Positions 9,073 to 16,709 of a stretch of DNA of 64,000 nucleotides are shown one piece after another (the stretch's first letter is position 1; each line of letters starts with the position of its first letter). Position numbers and translations under genes: made by a program. This stretch comes from Pectobacterium brasiliense (lineage in GTDB: Bacteria > Pseudomonadota > Gammaproteobacteria > Enterobacterales > Enterobacteriaceae): contig NZ_JACDSF010000057.1 of NCBI RefSeq assembly GCF_013449685.1, positions 1,837 to 65,836 of the forward strand, given 5' to 3'. The notes beneath the pieces were generated by a model. It worked only from the letters and a program-made list of their open reading frames with translations. It was not told the DNA's origin and ran no database searches.

Positions 9073-9999
9073 ATGACAAAAAAAGCGGACTACATTTGGT
9101 TCAATGGCGAGATGGTTCCATGGGCTGAAGCAAAAATACACGTCATGTCGCATGCCCTGCATTATGGCACCTCCGTCTTTGAAGGCGTTCGTTGCTACAA
9201 TTCACATAAGGGTCCGGTGGTTTTCCGTCACCGTGAGCACATGCAGCGCCTGCGTGATTCGGCAAAAATTTACCGTATGCCCGTCGCACAAAGCGTAGAT
9301 GAGCTGATGGAAGCCTGTCGTGAAACGCTGCGTAAAAATAACCTGACCAGCGCGTATATTCGTCCACTGGTGTTTATTGGTGATGTGGGTATGGGCGTTA
9401 ACCCGCCAGACGGTTATCAAACCGACGTCATTATCGCGGCTTTCCCGTGGGGCGCGTATTTGGGTGAAGAAGCGCTGGAAGCCGGTATTGATGCGATGGT
9501 GTCATCCTGGAATCGTGTGGCGGCAAATACTATTCCAACCGCCGCGAAAGCGGGCGGTAACTATCTATCCTCCCTGCTGGTGGGTAGCGAAGCACGCCGC
9601 CACGGCTATCAGGAAGGGATCGCGTTGGATGTCCACGGCTATGTTTCTGAAGGCGCGGGTGAGAACCTGTTTGAAGTGAAGGACGGTATTATCTTCACGC
9701 CGCCGTTTACCTCTTCGGCGCTGCCGGGCATTACGCGTGACGCTATCATCAAGCTGGCGAAAGATGCGGGATATGAAGTGCGTGAACAGGTGCTGTCCCG
9801 CGAGTCACTGTATCTGGCGGACGAAGTCTTCATGTCCGGCACGGCGGCAGAAATTACCCCTGTGCGCAGCGTCGACGGCATTCAGGTCGGTGCTGGCAAA
9901 CGCGGACCGGTCACCAAAGCCTTGCAGCAGGCGTTCTTTGGCCTCTTTACGGGTGAAACCGAAGATAAATGGGGCTGGTTGGATCCGATAAATCAGTAA
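9073..9999 (+). CDS. ilvE: Branched-chain amino acid aminotransferase
   Basis: PLP-dependent class IV aminotransferase, 308 aa, which makes Val, Leu and Ile from their 2-oxo acids with glutamate as donor. The PLP lysine is K159 in TIPTAAKAGGNY. The family hallmarks HYGTSVFEG (near 30) and a SGTAAEITPVRS block near the C-terminus are present. Start ATG 9073 follows TAAGGAAAAAG. It is the third structural gene of the ilv operon. Confidence 0.96.
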   Translation: MTKKADYIWFNGEMVPWAEAKIHVMSHALHYGTSVFEGVRCYNSHKGPVVFRHREHMQRLRDSAKIYRMPVAQSVDELMEACRETLRKNNLTSAYIRPLVFIGDVGMGVNPPDGYQTDVIIAAFPWGAYLGEEALEAGIDAMVSSWNRVAANTIPTAAKAGGNYLSSLLVGSEARRHGYQEGIALDVHGYVSEGAGENLFEVKDGIIFTPPFTSSALPGITRDAIIKLAKDAGYEVREQVLSRESLYLADEVFMSGTAAEITPVRSVDGIQVGAGKRGPVTKALQQAFFGLFTGETEDKWGWLDPINQ

Positions 10000-10072
10000 G
10001 CAGTCAAGACAGACAGTCAGGCGGTGACACGTTCCGTCATCGCCAAATTCGTAATTTTTGGAGTAACAGAGC

Positions 10073-11923
10073 ATGCCTAAGTACCGTTCAGCCACAACCA
10101 CTCACGGCCGTAATATGGCCGGTGCCCGAGCCTTGTGGCGCGCCACCGGGATGACCGACGACGATTTTGGTAAACCGATTATCGCAGTGGTCAACTCCTT
10201 CACCCAATTCGTGCCGGGCCATGTGCACTTGCGCGATCTGGGTAAACTGGTTGCCGAGCAGATCGAAGCCTCCGGCGGCGTCGCGAAAGAATTTAACACC
10301 ATTGCAGTTGATGACGGTATCGCGATGGGACACGGCGGCATGCTCTATTCCCTGCCTTCCCGTGAACTGATCGCCGACTCCGTGGAATACATGGTCAATG
10401 CCCACTGTGCGGATGCCATGGTGTGTATTTCCAACTGCGACAAAATCACCCCAGGGATGTTAATGGCGTCGCTGCGCCTGAATATTCCGGTGATTTTTGT
10501 TTCGGGTGGCCCGATGGAAGCAGGGAAAACCAAATTATCCGATCAGATCATCAAGTTGGATCTGGTGGATGCCATGATTCAGGGCGCAGATCCGAAAGTC
10601 TCGGATGAGCAGAGCGAGCAGGTGGAGCGTTCAGCCTGTCCGACCTGTGGCTCCTGTTCCGGTATGTTTACCGCTAACTCCATGAACTGTTTGACCGAAG
10701 CGCTGGGGCTGTCTCAGCCGGGTAACGGTTCTCTGCTGGCGACGCATGCTGACCGTAAGCAGTTGTTCCTGAACGCAGGCAAACGCATTGTCGGTCTGGC
10801 TAAGCGCTATTACGAGCAGGATGACGAGAGCGTGCTGCCACGCAATATCGCTAATAAAGCCGCATTTGAAAACGCTATGGTTCTGGATATCGCGATGGGC
10901 GGTTCCACTAATACCGTTCTGCATCTGTTAGCCGCGGCGCAGGAAGGTGAGGTGGACTTCACCATGACCGATATCGACAGACTGTCACGTCAGGTGCCAC
11001 ACCTGTGTAAAGTGGCGCCGAGCACGCAGAAATACCACATGGAAGACGTACACCGCGCGGGCGGCGTGATCGGTATTCTGGGCGAGTTGGACAGAGCTGG
11101 CCTGCTGAACCGTGAAGTGAACAACGTGCTGGGCAAAACACTGCCGGAAACGCTGGAAGCCTACGACGTGATGCTGACGCAGGATGAGAGTGTAAAAAGC
11201 ATGTATTCCGCTGGCCCGGCGGGTATCCGTACCACCAAAGCGTTTTCTCAGGATTGTCGCTGGGATTCACTGGATACCGATCGTCAGGAAGGGTGTATTC
11301 GTTCCCGCGAATTTGCCTACAGTCAGGATGGTGGGTTGGCCGTGCTGTACGGCAATCTGGCAGAGAATGGCTGTATCGTGAAAACCGCAGGCGTGGATGA
11401 AGGGAGTCTGGTCTTCCGCGGTCCGGCAAAAGTTTATGAAAGCCAGGATGATGCGGTAGACGCCATTCTGGGCGGTAAAGTCGTGGCGGGTGACGTCGTT
11501 GTGATCCGTTATGAAGGGCCGAAAGGCGGGCCGGGTATGCAGGAAATGCTGTATCCGACTACCTACCTGAAATCGATGGGCTTGGGTAAAAGCTGTGCAC
11601 TGATCACGGACGGACGCTTCTCCGGCGGTACTTCTGGTCTGTCTATCGGCCATGCGTCTCCTGAAGCAGCTAGCGGCGGCACGATTGCACTGGTACAGGA
11701 CGGTGACATCATTGCGATTGATATTCCGAACCGCAGCATTGCGCTGGTTCTGGATGACAATGCGTTAGCAAGCCGCCGCGCAGCGGAAGAGGCGAGAGGC
11801 GAGCAGGCCTGGACGCCACATAATCGTGAACGTCAGGTGTCTTTTGCGCTGCGTGCGTACGCTAGCCTGGCAACCAGCGCAGATAAGGGCGCGGTGCGGG
11901 ATAAAAGCAAGCTGGGAGGCTAA
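10073..11923 (+). CDS. ilvD: Dihydroxy-acid dehydratase
   Basis: Iron-sulfur dehydratase, 616 aa (same as E. coli), converting dihydroxy acids to 2-oxo acids in Val, Leu and Ile synthesis. Cluster-ligand cysteines are visible at C122 (SNCDK) and C195 (CPTCGSCSG). The C-terminal region carries the [14 protein letters not shown] block. Its stop TAA overlaps the first possible ATG of ilvA and the ilvA ribosome site lies inside the last ilvD codons, so the two are translationally coupled. Confidence 0.96.
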   Translation: MPKYRSATTTHGRNMAGARALWRATGMTDDDFGKPIIAVVNSFTQFVPGHVHLRDLGKLVAEQIEASGGVAKEFNTIAVDDGIAMGHGGMLYSLPSRELIADSVEYMVNAHCADAMVCISNCDKITPGMLMASLRLNIPVIFVSGGPMEAGKTKLSDQIIKLDLVDAMIQGADPKVSDEQSEQVERSACPTCGSCSGMFTANSMNCLTEALGLSQPGNGSLLATHADRKQLFLNAGKRIVGLAKRYYEQDDESVLPRNIANKAAFENAMVLDIAMGGSTNTVLHLLAAAQEGEVDFTMTDIDRLSRQVPHLCKVAPSTQKYHMEDVHRAGGVIGILGELDRAGLLNREVNNVLGKTLPETLEAYDVMLTQDESVKSMYSAGPAGIRTTKAFSQDCRWDSLDTDRQEGCIRSREFAYSQDGGLAVLYGNLAENGCIVKTAGVDEGSLVFRGPAKVYESQDDAVDAILGGKVVAGDVVVIRYEGPKGGPGMQEMLYPTTYLKSMGLGKSCALITDGRFSGGTSGLSIGHASPEAASGGTIALVQDGDIIAIDIPNRSIALVLDDNALASRRAAEEARGEQAWTPHNRERQVSFALRAYASLATSADKGAVRDKSKLGG

Positions 11924-11928
11924 TGCTG

Positions 11929-13473
11929 ATGGCTGTGTCACAACCTCTTCCTGCCGCGCCGGGAGGCGCGGAGTACCTGCGGGCGATCTTGCGCTCGCCA
12001 GTGTATGAAGTCACGCAGGTCACGCCGCTGGAGAAGATGGAAAAGATCTCTTCGCGGCTGGGTAATGTCATTCTGGTAAAACGTGAAGACAGGCACGCGG
12101 TGCACAGCTTCAAGCTGCGTGGCGCGTACGCGATGATGGCCGGTCTGAGCGATGAGCAGAAATCGCACGGCGTGGTGACGGCGTCCGCCGGTAACCATGC
12201 GCAAGGTGTGGCGCTCTCTTCCAGCAAGTTGGGGATTAAATCGCTGATTGTGATGCCGGTGGCTACGGCTGATATCAAAGTCGATGCTGTGCGCGGCTTT
12301 GGCGGCGAAGTGCTGCTACACGGGGCCAACTTTGATGAGGCCAAGGCGAAGGCGATTGAGCTGTCACAACAGCAACATATGACCTTTCTGCCGCCGTTCG
12401 ATCACCCTGCGGTGATTGCGGGACAGGGCACGCTGGCGATGGAATTACTACAGCAGGATGCGCATCTGGATCGCGTGTTTGTGCCGGTCGGCGGTGGTGG
12501 TTTGGCGGCAGGTGTTGCCGTACTGATCAAACAGCTGATGCCGCAGATTCAGGTGATCGGCGTAGAAGCGGAAGATTCCGCCTGTCTGCGTGCGGCGCTG
12601 GATGCTGGGCAACCGGTCGATCTGCCGCGTGTCGGGCTGTTTGCCGAAGGTGTGGCGGTGAAGCGCATTGGCGATGAAACGTTCCGCCTGTGTCGGGAAT
12701 ATCTGGATGACGTGATTACCGTCGACAGTGATGCCATCTGTGCGGCAGTGAAAGATCTGTTTGAGGATGTTCGCGCAATTGCTGAACCGTCCGGCGCGCT
12801 GGCGTTGGCGGGGATGAAGAAATACATCCAACAGCATCAGATTCAGGGTGAACGTCTGGCGCATATTCTGTCCGGCGCGAACGTCAATTTCCACGGGTTA
12901 CGCTACGTTTCCGAGCGCTGCGAGCTGGGTGAACAGCGCGAAGCCTTGCTGGCTGTGACGATCCCCGAGAAACAGGGCAGCTTCCTGAAGTTTTGCCAAC
13001 TGCTGGGCGGTCGTTCCGTTACCGAATTTAACTACCGCTATGCGGATGCCAAAGATGCCTGCATTTTTGTCGGTGTGCGTCTGACGCGTGGCTATGCGGA
13101 GCGGCAGGAGATTATCGCTGAGCTGTCCGCAGACGGTTATGAAGTGGTGGATTTGTCCGATGATGAAATGGCGAAGCTGCACGTTCGTTATATGGTCGGC
13201 GGACGCCCTTCCAAACCGCTCCAGGAACGGCTGTACAGCTTTGAGTTCCCAGAGTCGCCGGGTGCATTACTGAAATTCCTGCATACGCTGGGGGCGCACT
13301 GGAATATTTCACTGTTCCATTACCGCAGCCACGGCACGGATTTTGGTCGCGTGCTGGCCGCGTTCGAGTTGGATGCAGGCGATCGGGAATTCGAGCAGCA
13401 CCTACAGGCGCTCGGCTATGAATGTCACGATGAAACCAATAACCCCGCGTTCCGTTTCTTTTTAGCGGGTTAA
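11929..13473 (+). CDS. ilvA: Threonine deaminase, biosynthetic
   Basis: PLP enzyme that deaminates threonine to 2-oxobutyrate, the committed and isoleucine-inhibited step of isoleucine synthesis. I start at ATG 11929: GGGAGG lies at 11914-11919 at good spacing, the length becomes 514 aa as in E. coli, and the PLP lysine falls at K62 (HSFKLRGAY), as in E. coli. ATG 11923 is too close to the ribosome site. The catalytic domain covers about 1-320 (GGGGLAAG phosphate loop near 188), followed by two ACT-like regulatory domains. It is the last gene of the operon. Confidence 0.95.
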   Translation: MAVSQPLPAAPGGAEYLRAILRSPVYEVTQVTPLEKMEKISSRLGNVILVKREDRHAVHSFKLRGAYAMMAGLSDEQKSHGVVTASAGNHAQGVALSSSKLGIKSLIVMPVATADIKVDAVRGFGGEVLLHGANFDEAKAKAIELSQQQHMTFLPPFDHPAVIAGQGTLAMELLQQDAHLDRVFVPVGGGGLAAGVAVLIKQLMPQIQVIGVEAEDSACLRAALDAGQPVDLPRVGLFAEGVAVKRIGDETFRLCREYLDDVITVDSDAICAAVKDLFEDVRAIAEPSGALALAGMKKYIQQHQIQGERLAHILSGANVNFHGLRYVSERCELGEQREALLAVTIPEKQGSFLKFCQLLGGRSVTEFNYRYADAKDACIFVGVRLTRGYAERQEIIAELSADGYEVVDLSDDEMAKLHVRYMVGGRPSKPLQERLYSFEFPESPGALLKFLHTLGAHWNISLFHYRSHGTDFGRVLAAFELDAGDREFEQHLQALGYECHDETNNPAFRFFLAG

Positions 13474-13501
13474 GTTAGCGGTTAATCGCTGAGAGTTCCC
13501 T

Positions 13502-13635
13502 TCACGCCGCCGATGGTGTTTCACCGTCGGCGGCGTTATCTTTATGTCATCTTATAGCAACAGGGATGGCATTTCTTTATGGCAACGCAGTTCACGGGTT
13601 TTTCTCAAGCGGGTTTAACGTTTCTTCAGCAGGTG
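13502..13635 (+). repeat. 134-bp direct repeat, left copy
   Basis: Identical to 15877-16010 except for two bases (TTAT versus TGAC near the middle). It holds the ilvA terminator hairpin, a short spacer, and the first 19 codons of the DUF2461 gene. The two copies bracket the AT-rich insert with the Hcp, muramidase and inhibitor genes. Confidence 0.95.
13505..13544 (+). terminator. Terminator after ilvA
   Basis: A 14-bp GC-rich stem, CGCCGCCGATGGTG (13505-13518) with CACCGTCGGCGGCG (13522-13535), one G-T pair, loop TTT, followed by TTATCTTTAT. It ends the ilv operon. A second copy lies in the right direct repeat. Confidence 0.85.
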
Positions 13636-13656
13636 TCTCAAGGCGTCGTTGAATAA
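13579..13656 (+). pseudogene. Truncated duplicate of the DUF2461 gene 5' end
   Basis: The frame begins with the same 19 codons as the intact DUF2461 gene at 15954 (MATQFTGFSQAG...), then leaves the similarity at 13636 and stops six codons later at 13654-13656. It is the fragment left on the far side of the insert and is unlikely to be functional. Confidence 0.8.
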
Positions 13657-13783
13657 ATATAATCGTAGTGTGTTATTATTACTTTCAAATTAATTGTTTA
13701 TTTTTCTAATTTCTTTAAATCTTGCTAATAATTATTTTCTCGGTTAATTTGATGAAAAGTGGAATAACACATGGAGACCGAGT
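13636..13783. other. AT-rich left edge of the insert
   Basis: About 150 bp of very AT-rich DNA between the truncated DUF2461 fragment and the first insert gene. It has no gene and probably carries the promoter for the module; no clear -35/-10 pair stands out from the AT-rich background. Confidence 0.4.
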
Positions 13784-13993
13784 ATGAAAAATAAAGAAAA
13801 ACTTGCCATTCAGTTAAATGAAAAATTAAAGAGTAGCCTTATTAATAGTTCGTTACCTCCTGAAGAAATACTCGCATTGATGATGAAGTTATGCCTTTCT
13901 CTGATGCAGGTGACTCAAAGTAATCTTGTGGAAATGAAGACGTCGGATGGGCGAAAACTTTCACTCAAGCTTGATACACCATCGGTGCATTGA
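13784..13993 (+). CDS. Unrecognised 69-aa protein upstream of hcp
   Basis: I do not recognise this protein. It is 69 aa and mostly helical in appearance, with a charged N-terminus (MKNKEKLAIQLNEKL), a hydrophobic stretch EEILALMMKLCLSLMQ around residues 27-42 and a polar C-terminus. It has no signal peptide and probably no membrane span. ATG 13784 follows GGAGACCGAGT. It lies 28 bp before the orphan hcp gene on the same strand, in the same AT-rich insert, so a chaperone or adaptor role for secretion cargo is possible; that is inferred from position alone. Confidence 0.6.
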   Translation: MKNKEKLAIQLNEKLKSSLINSSLPPEEILALMMKLCLSLMQVTQSNLVEMKTSDGRKLSLKLDTPSVH

Positions 13994-14021
13994 TTAGATT
14001 TATTCTTAGAGGCTGCTAAAA

Positions 14022-14501
14022 ATGTCGAGTATTATCTATTTAGAGTTGACGGGTGATAAGCAAGGATTAATTTCTTCTGGTTGTTCAACATTGCAGTCAA
14101 TTGGTAATAGAAGCCAAATTGGTCATGAAGATCAGATTCAGGTGTTAAGTTTAAATCACTCAATGACTCATGCTGATAATCTATCCTGTCACCCCGTTGA
14201 AATAATTAAACTTATTGATAAATCGTCACCGTTGCTTGGTGTTTCTACCTCTTCCAATGAAAAGCTAAGTGCAAATTTCTTTTTGTATAGGATAAATGCC
14301 GCTGGGCAATTAGAGCTGTTTTATGTCATTAAATTAACAGATGCACGCATTGTTGATATTTCTTGTAGTTATCCGCATTCGATTAATGACAATGACGTCA
14401 TGCCATACGAGAAGGTTTTATTAAAATATAATTCCATATCATGGGAGCACAAAGTTGCGGGAACATCAGGTTATAGTATCTGGAATGATAGTGGTATTTA
14501 G
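14022..14501 (+). CDS. hcp: Orphan type VI secretion tube protein Hcp
   Basis: Hcp-family protein, 159 aa, about the usual length. Visible family landmarks are YLELTGDKQGLISSGCS at the N-terminus, GHEDQIQV, HPVEIIKLIDKSSPLLG, LTDARIVDI and a C-terminal WEHKVAGTSGYSIW. Hcp rings stack into the tube propelled out of the cell by the type VI system and can carry small effectors in the ring. No sheath, baseplate, VgrG or membrane-complex gene occurs in this window, so this is an orphan copy that would need a system encoded elsewhere. A muramidase gene follows. The codon use is AT-rich, unlike its neighbours. Confidence 0.9.
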   Translation: MSSIIYLELTGDKQGLISSGCSTLQSIGNRSQIGHEDQIQVLSLNHSMTHADNLSCHPVEIIKLIDKSSPLLGVSTSSNEKLSANFFLYRINAAGQLELFYVIKLTDARIVDISCSYPHSINDNDVMPYEKVLLKYNSISWEHKVAGTSGYSIWNDSGI

Positions 14502-14522
14502 TTTTATTTGGCAATAAAACAT

Positions 14523-14559
14523 ACAGCCATTGATAATTATGTTATTCATGGCTGTTTTA
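14523..14559 (+). terminator. Candidate terminator after hcp
   Basis: An 8-bp inverted repeat, ACAGCCAT (14523-14530) and ATGGCTGT (14548-14555), with a 17-base AT-rich loop, followed by TTTTATT. It could end or reduce transcription between hcp and the muramidase gene. The long loop makes it weaker than the other terminators here. Confidence 0.5.
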
Positions 14560-14641
14560 TTAACTAATTAATCACTAACCAAAGAGATGCTAATTAACTT
14601 CGCATATTGATGCTTCGTATTAATGAAAAGGAATTTACTCA

Positions 14642-15416
14642 ATGCTAAGAGTACCTCAAGGACAAATAACCTTTGATGGTGAAGGGAATGATATACCTAA
14701 TAGTCGTGATTTTAGCCGAGTCATTCACTGGCCAGGAAATGATAAATCTGGTGTGACGTTGGGGCGAGGCTATGATATGGGGAAGAGAACCAAGGGCGAA
14801 ATTTATTCGGATATGCTCAGAGTAGGTATTGGGAGTGAAAAAGCGAGTTTAATCGCGACAGGGGCTGGGTTAAAGGGCGGTGCCGCCGCCACTTTCGTTA
14901 AAGAGTACAAAGAAAAAATTGGCGTGATTACACATCAACAGCAGGTGGATTTGTTTAATATTATTTATGGTGGGTATATAACAATAGCGAAAAATCGCTA
15001 CGCAGATCGTTCCGCTAATATACCTGATAGGGCGAATTGGAATGAGCTTCACCCCGCTATCAGAGATATTCTGGTGGATCTGGCCTATCAAGGGATCAGG
15101 GCGAGATCTAACTCACTTTGTGTGGTTATTATGCTCAAAATAGATACGATTTCAGTTCAAAGAATGCACGTCAGATACATAATTACCGATTGATAAAAGG
15201 TTATTAATATATGGGTATTATCAAATTTCTTGAATTGTATGCGTTTTAAGCAAAGTGGAATCCCGCCCTGATCAAGGGATGGAGGGGAAGAAAACTATCC
15301 CTGTGGCGGCAAAGAATGATATCGATCTGTTAATAAATTTAATAGAGAGTGAGCCTGAGTTGCTAAAATATGAGGCTGGAAGAAATCGAGCGGGTTATTT
15401 AAGGATGAGGAAATGA
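14642..15416 (+). pseudogene. Pesticin-like muramidase (probable T6SS effector), split by a mobile element
   Basis: Peptidoglycan-cleaving enzyme of the pesticin/T4-lysozyme-like type, broken in two. The N-terminal part (14642 on) has GVTLGRGYDMGKR; E14, T39 and D45 match the Glu-Thr-Asp layout I recall for pesticin (E178, T201, D207). The frame is lost at 15097, where a 174-bp element is inserted. The C-terminal part resumes after 15280 and ends ...YEAGRNRAGYLRMRK. Removing 15097-15280 joins the parts into one 196-aa frame. The present frame gives 183 aa with a foreign tail and probably no activity. Its true stop at 15414-15416 overlaps the start of the inhibitor gene. AAAAGGAA lies before ATG 14642. 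Confidence 0.85.
15097..15270 (+). mobile_element. 174-bp MITE-like element with 10-bp target duplication
   Basis: The element is flanked by perfect 10-bp direct repeats ATCAAGGGAT at 15087-15096 and 15271-15280. Its ends are inverted repeats: the left begins CAGGGCGAGAT and the complement of the right end begins CAGGGCGGGAT. It has no transposase and was presumably moved in trans. CAGGGC-type ends and an 8-10 bp target duplication recall ISAs1-family elements; that assignment is from memory. The last 22 bp recur at bases 1-22 of the window. It shifts the muramidase frame by +1. Confidence 0.88.
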
Positions 15417-15853
15417 AAAATATCTACTTCTATCTGTTGATGTTATTTGCTGTAAACGGTATATCCCCTGCATTTGGTGAGATTTATTGGAGTAAACTGG
15501 AATTAATGGAGAAAACGTTATGTAAAGATATAATGAGAGGGGAAAACTATCATGAAATTTATATTTGTACTGACCGAATGCTTGCTGATTCGACGGAAAA
15601 ACTAGAGAAAAAAAATAAAGAAGCAATAGACTTTCTCTCAACACTCATAACTATAGAGGGTGAGGACGATGCCGTTAAGCTTTTCAAAGCAGATCAAGCC
15701 GCGTGGAAAAATTATGTTGTCCATCGTTGTGCGTATAGAGGGCACCCATATATTAAAGATAGCCCCGTTTATTTATCAAATAAAGATCTTTGCGAGGCGG
15801 TAGAAAACTACAGACGGATCGAGTCGCTAGACGGTGAGCTCAATATCCCTTAA
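15413..15853 (+). CDS. Secreted LprI-like lysozyme inhibitor (probable immunity protein)
   Basis: 146-aa exported protein. Residues 1-22 look like a signal peptide (MKNIYFYLLMLFAVNGIS...), followed by a DUF1311/LprI-type domain with four cysteines (LCKD, ICTD, RCAY, LCEA) and the family block QAAWKNYVVHRC. LprI-type proteins inhibit lysozyme in the periplasm. Its ATG overlaps the muramidase stop (ATGA), the arrangement seen in effector-immunity pairs, so I infer that it protects against that muramidase. The gene is intact although the enzyme gene is broken. Confidence 0.8.
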   Translation: MKNIYFYLLMLFAVNGISPAFGEIYWSKLELMEKTLCKDIMRGENYHEIYICTDRMLADSTEKLEKKNKEAIDFLSTLITIEGEDDAVKLFKADQAAWKNYVVHRCAYRGHPYIKDSPVYLSNKDLCEAVENYRRIESLDGELNIP

Positions 15854-15876
15854 TACTCATCCTTTGGATAAGTGTG

Positions 15877-16010
15877 TCACGCCGCCGATGGTGTTTCACC
15901 GTCGGCGGCGTTATCTTTATGTCATCTGACAGCAACAGGGATGGCATTTCTTTATGGCAACGCAGTTCACGGGTTTTTCTCAAGCGGGTTTAACGTTTCT
16001 TCAGCAGGTG
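15877..16010 (+). repeat. 134-bp direct repeat, right copy
   Basis: Right copy of the repeat at 13502-13635 (132 of 134 identical). It supplies a terminator hairpin for the insert genes and the 5' end of the intact DUF2461 gene. Confidence 0.95.
15880..15919 (+). terminator. Terminator after the insert module
   Basis: Second copy of the ilvA terminator: the same 14-bp stem at 15880-15893 and 15897-15910 with loop TTT, followed by TTATCTTTAT. It now stops transcripts from the inhibitor gene. Confidence 0.85.
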
Positions 16011-16697
16011 CGTCAGTACAACGATAAAGCGTGGTTTGACGAGCATCGTGCGGTTTACGATGAGCAACTGGTTGCACCGTTCCGCACGCTGGTGGATGAA
16101 CTCAGTCTGACCATGTTGCAGATTGATGATCACTTTGAAACACGTCCCGCTATCGGTAAGACTCTCTCCCGTATTCATCGCGACACGCGCTTTTCTCACG
16201 ATAAATCACGCTATCGCAGCCATATGTGGCTCACTTTCAAACGTACTCGCAAAGACTGGACGGATGCACCGGTGTATTTCTTTGAAATCACGCCGGATAC
16301 CTGGCGTTACGGGCTGGGCTATTACAGCGCGACGCGGAATACGATGGACCTGTTCCGTCAGACGCTGCGCGGTAATCCGTCGCAGTTTCTTGAAGTAGCA
16401 AGCTGTCTGGGAAAGACCTTCACGCTGGAAGGCGAAAGCTACAAACGCCCGCTGATTAAAGATCAGGAGCTGGAACTGGCTGACTGGTATAACCGTAAGT
16501 CGTTTGCCGCGATATCTACCCGACAGGATATGGACGCGCTATTTTCCGGCGATCTGGTGACGGTTCTGTCACAGGGTTTTACCCAGCTTGAACCGCTCTA
16601 TCATTACCTGATGAACGTCGAAACGATGAAGAAGGCCGCGCAGGAAACGGAGTCCGATACGCGGGCCTTTTCGGCGGATAAGTGGTTCGAACGCTAG
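15954..16697 (+). CDS. DUF2461 (TIGR02453) family protein
   Basis: 247-aa cytoplasmic protein of the DUF2461/TIGR02453 family; the function is not established. Family features include the N-terminal FLQQVRQYNDKAWFDEHR, then the central SRIHRDTRFSHDKSRYR and GLGYYSATRN blocks. The gene's first 57 bp belong to the right direct repeat, so the insert has replaced its original upstream neighbour without damaging the frame. It converges with the LprI-like gene to the right. Confidence 0.85.
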   Translation: MATQFTGFSQAGLTFLQQVRQYNDKAWFDEHRAVYDEQLVAPFRTLVDELSLTMLQIDDHFETRPAIGKTLSRIHRDTRFSHDKSRYRSHMWLTFKRTRKDWTDAPVYFFEITPDTWRYGLGYYSATRNTMDLFRQTLRGNPSQFLEVASCLGKTFTLEGESYKRPLIKDQELELADWYNRKSFAAISTRQDMDALFSGDLVTVLSQGFTQLEPLYHYLMNVETMKKAAQETESDTRAFSADKWFER

Positions 16698-16709
16698 AGC
16701 TAGCCAACG

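Noticed and set aside
15097-15207. Open stretch reading GYYAQNRYDFSSKN... within the 174-bp element, considered as an alternative effector C-terminus
   Set aside because: It lies wholly inside the element bounded by the 10-bp target duplication, has a stop upstream in the same frame, and the natural C-terminus of the muramidase is found after the element.
14642-15416. Sequencing error as the cause of the muramidase frameshift
   Set aside because: The frame change coincides with a 174-bp insertion with terminal inverted repeats and a perfect target duplication, and the element recurs at bases 1-22; a base-calling error would not do this.
13502-16010. Site-specific integrative element with attL/attR
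   Set aside because: The flanking repeats are long and include coding and terminator DNA, no integrase or excisionase gene is present, and no tRNA target is involved; homologous recombination or duplication explains it better.
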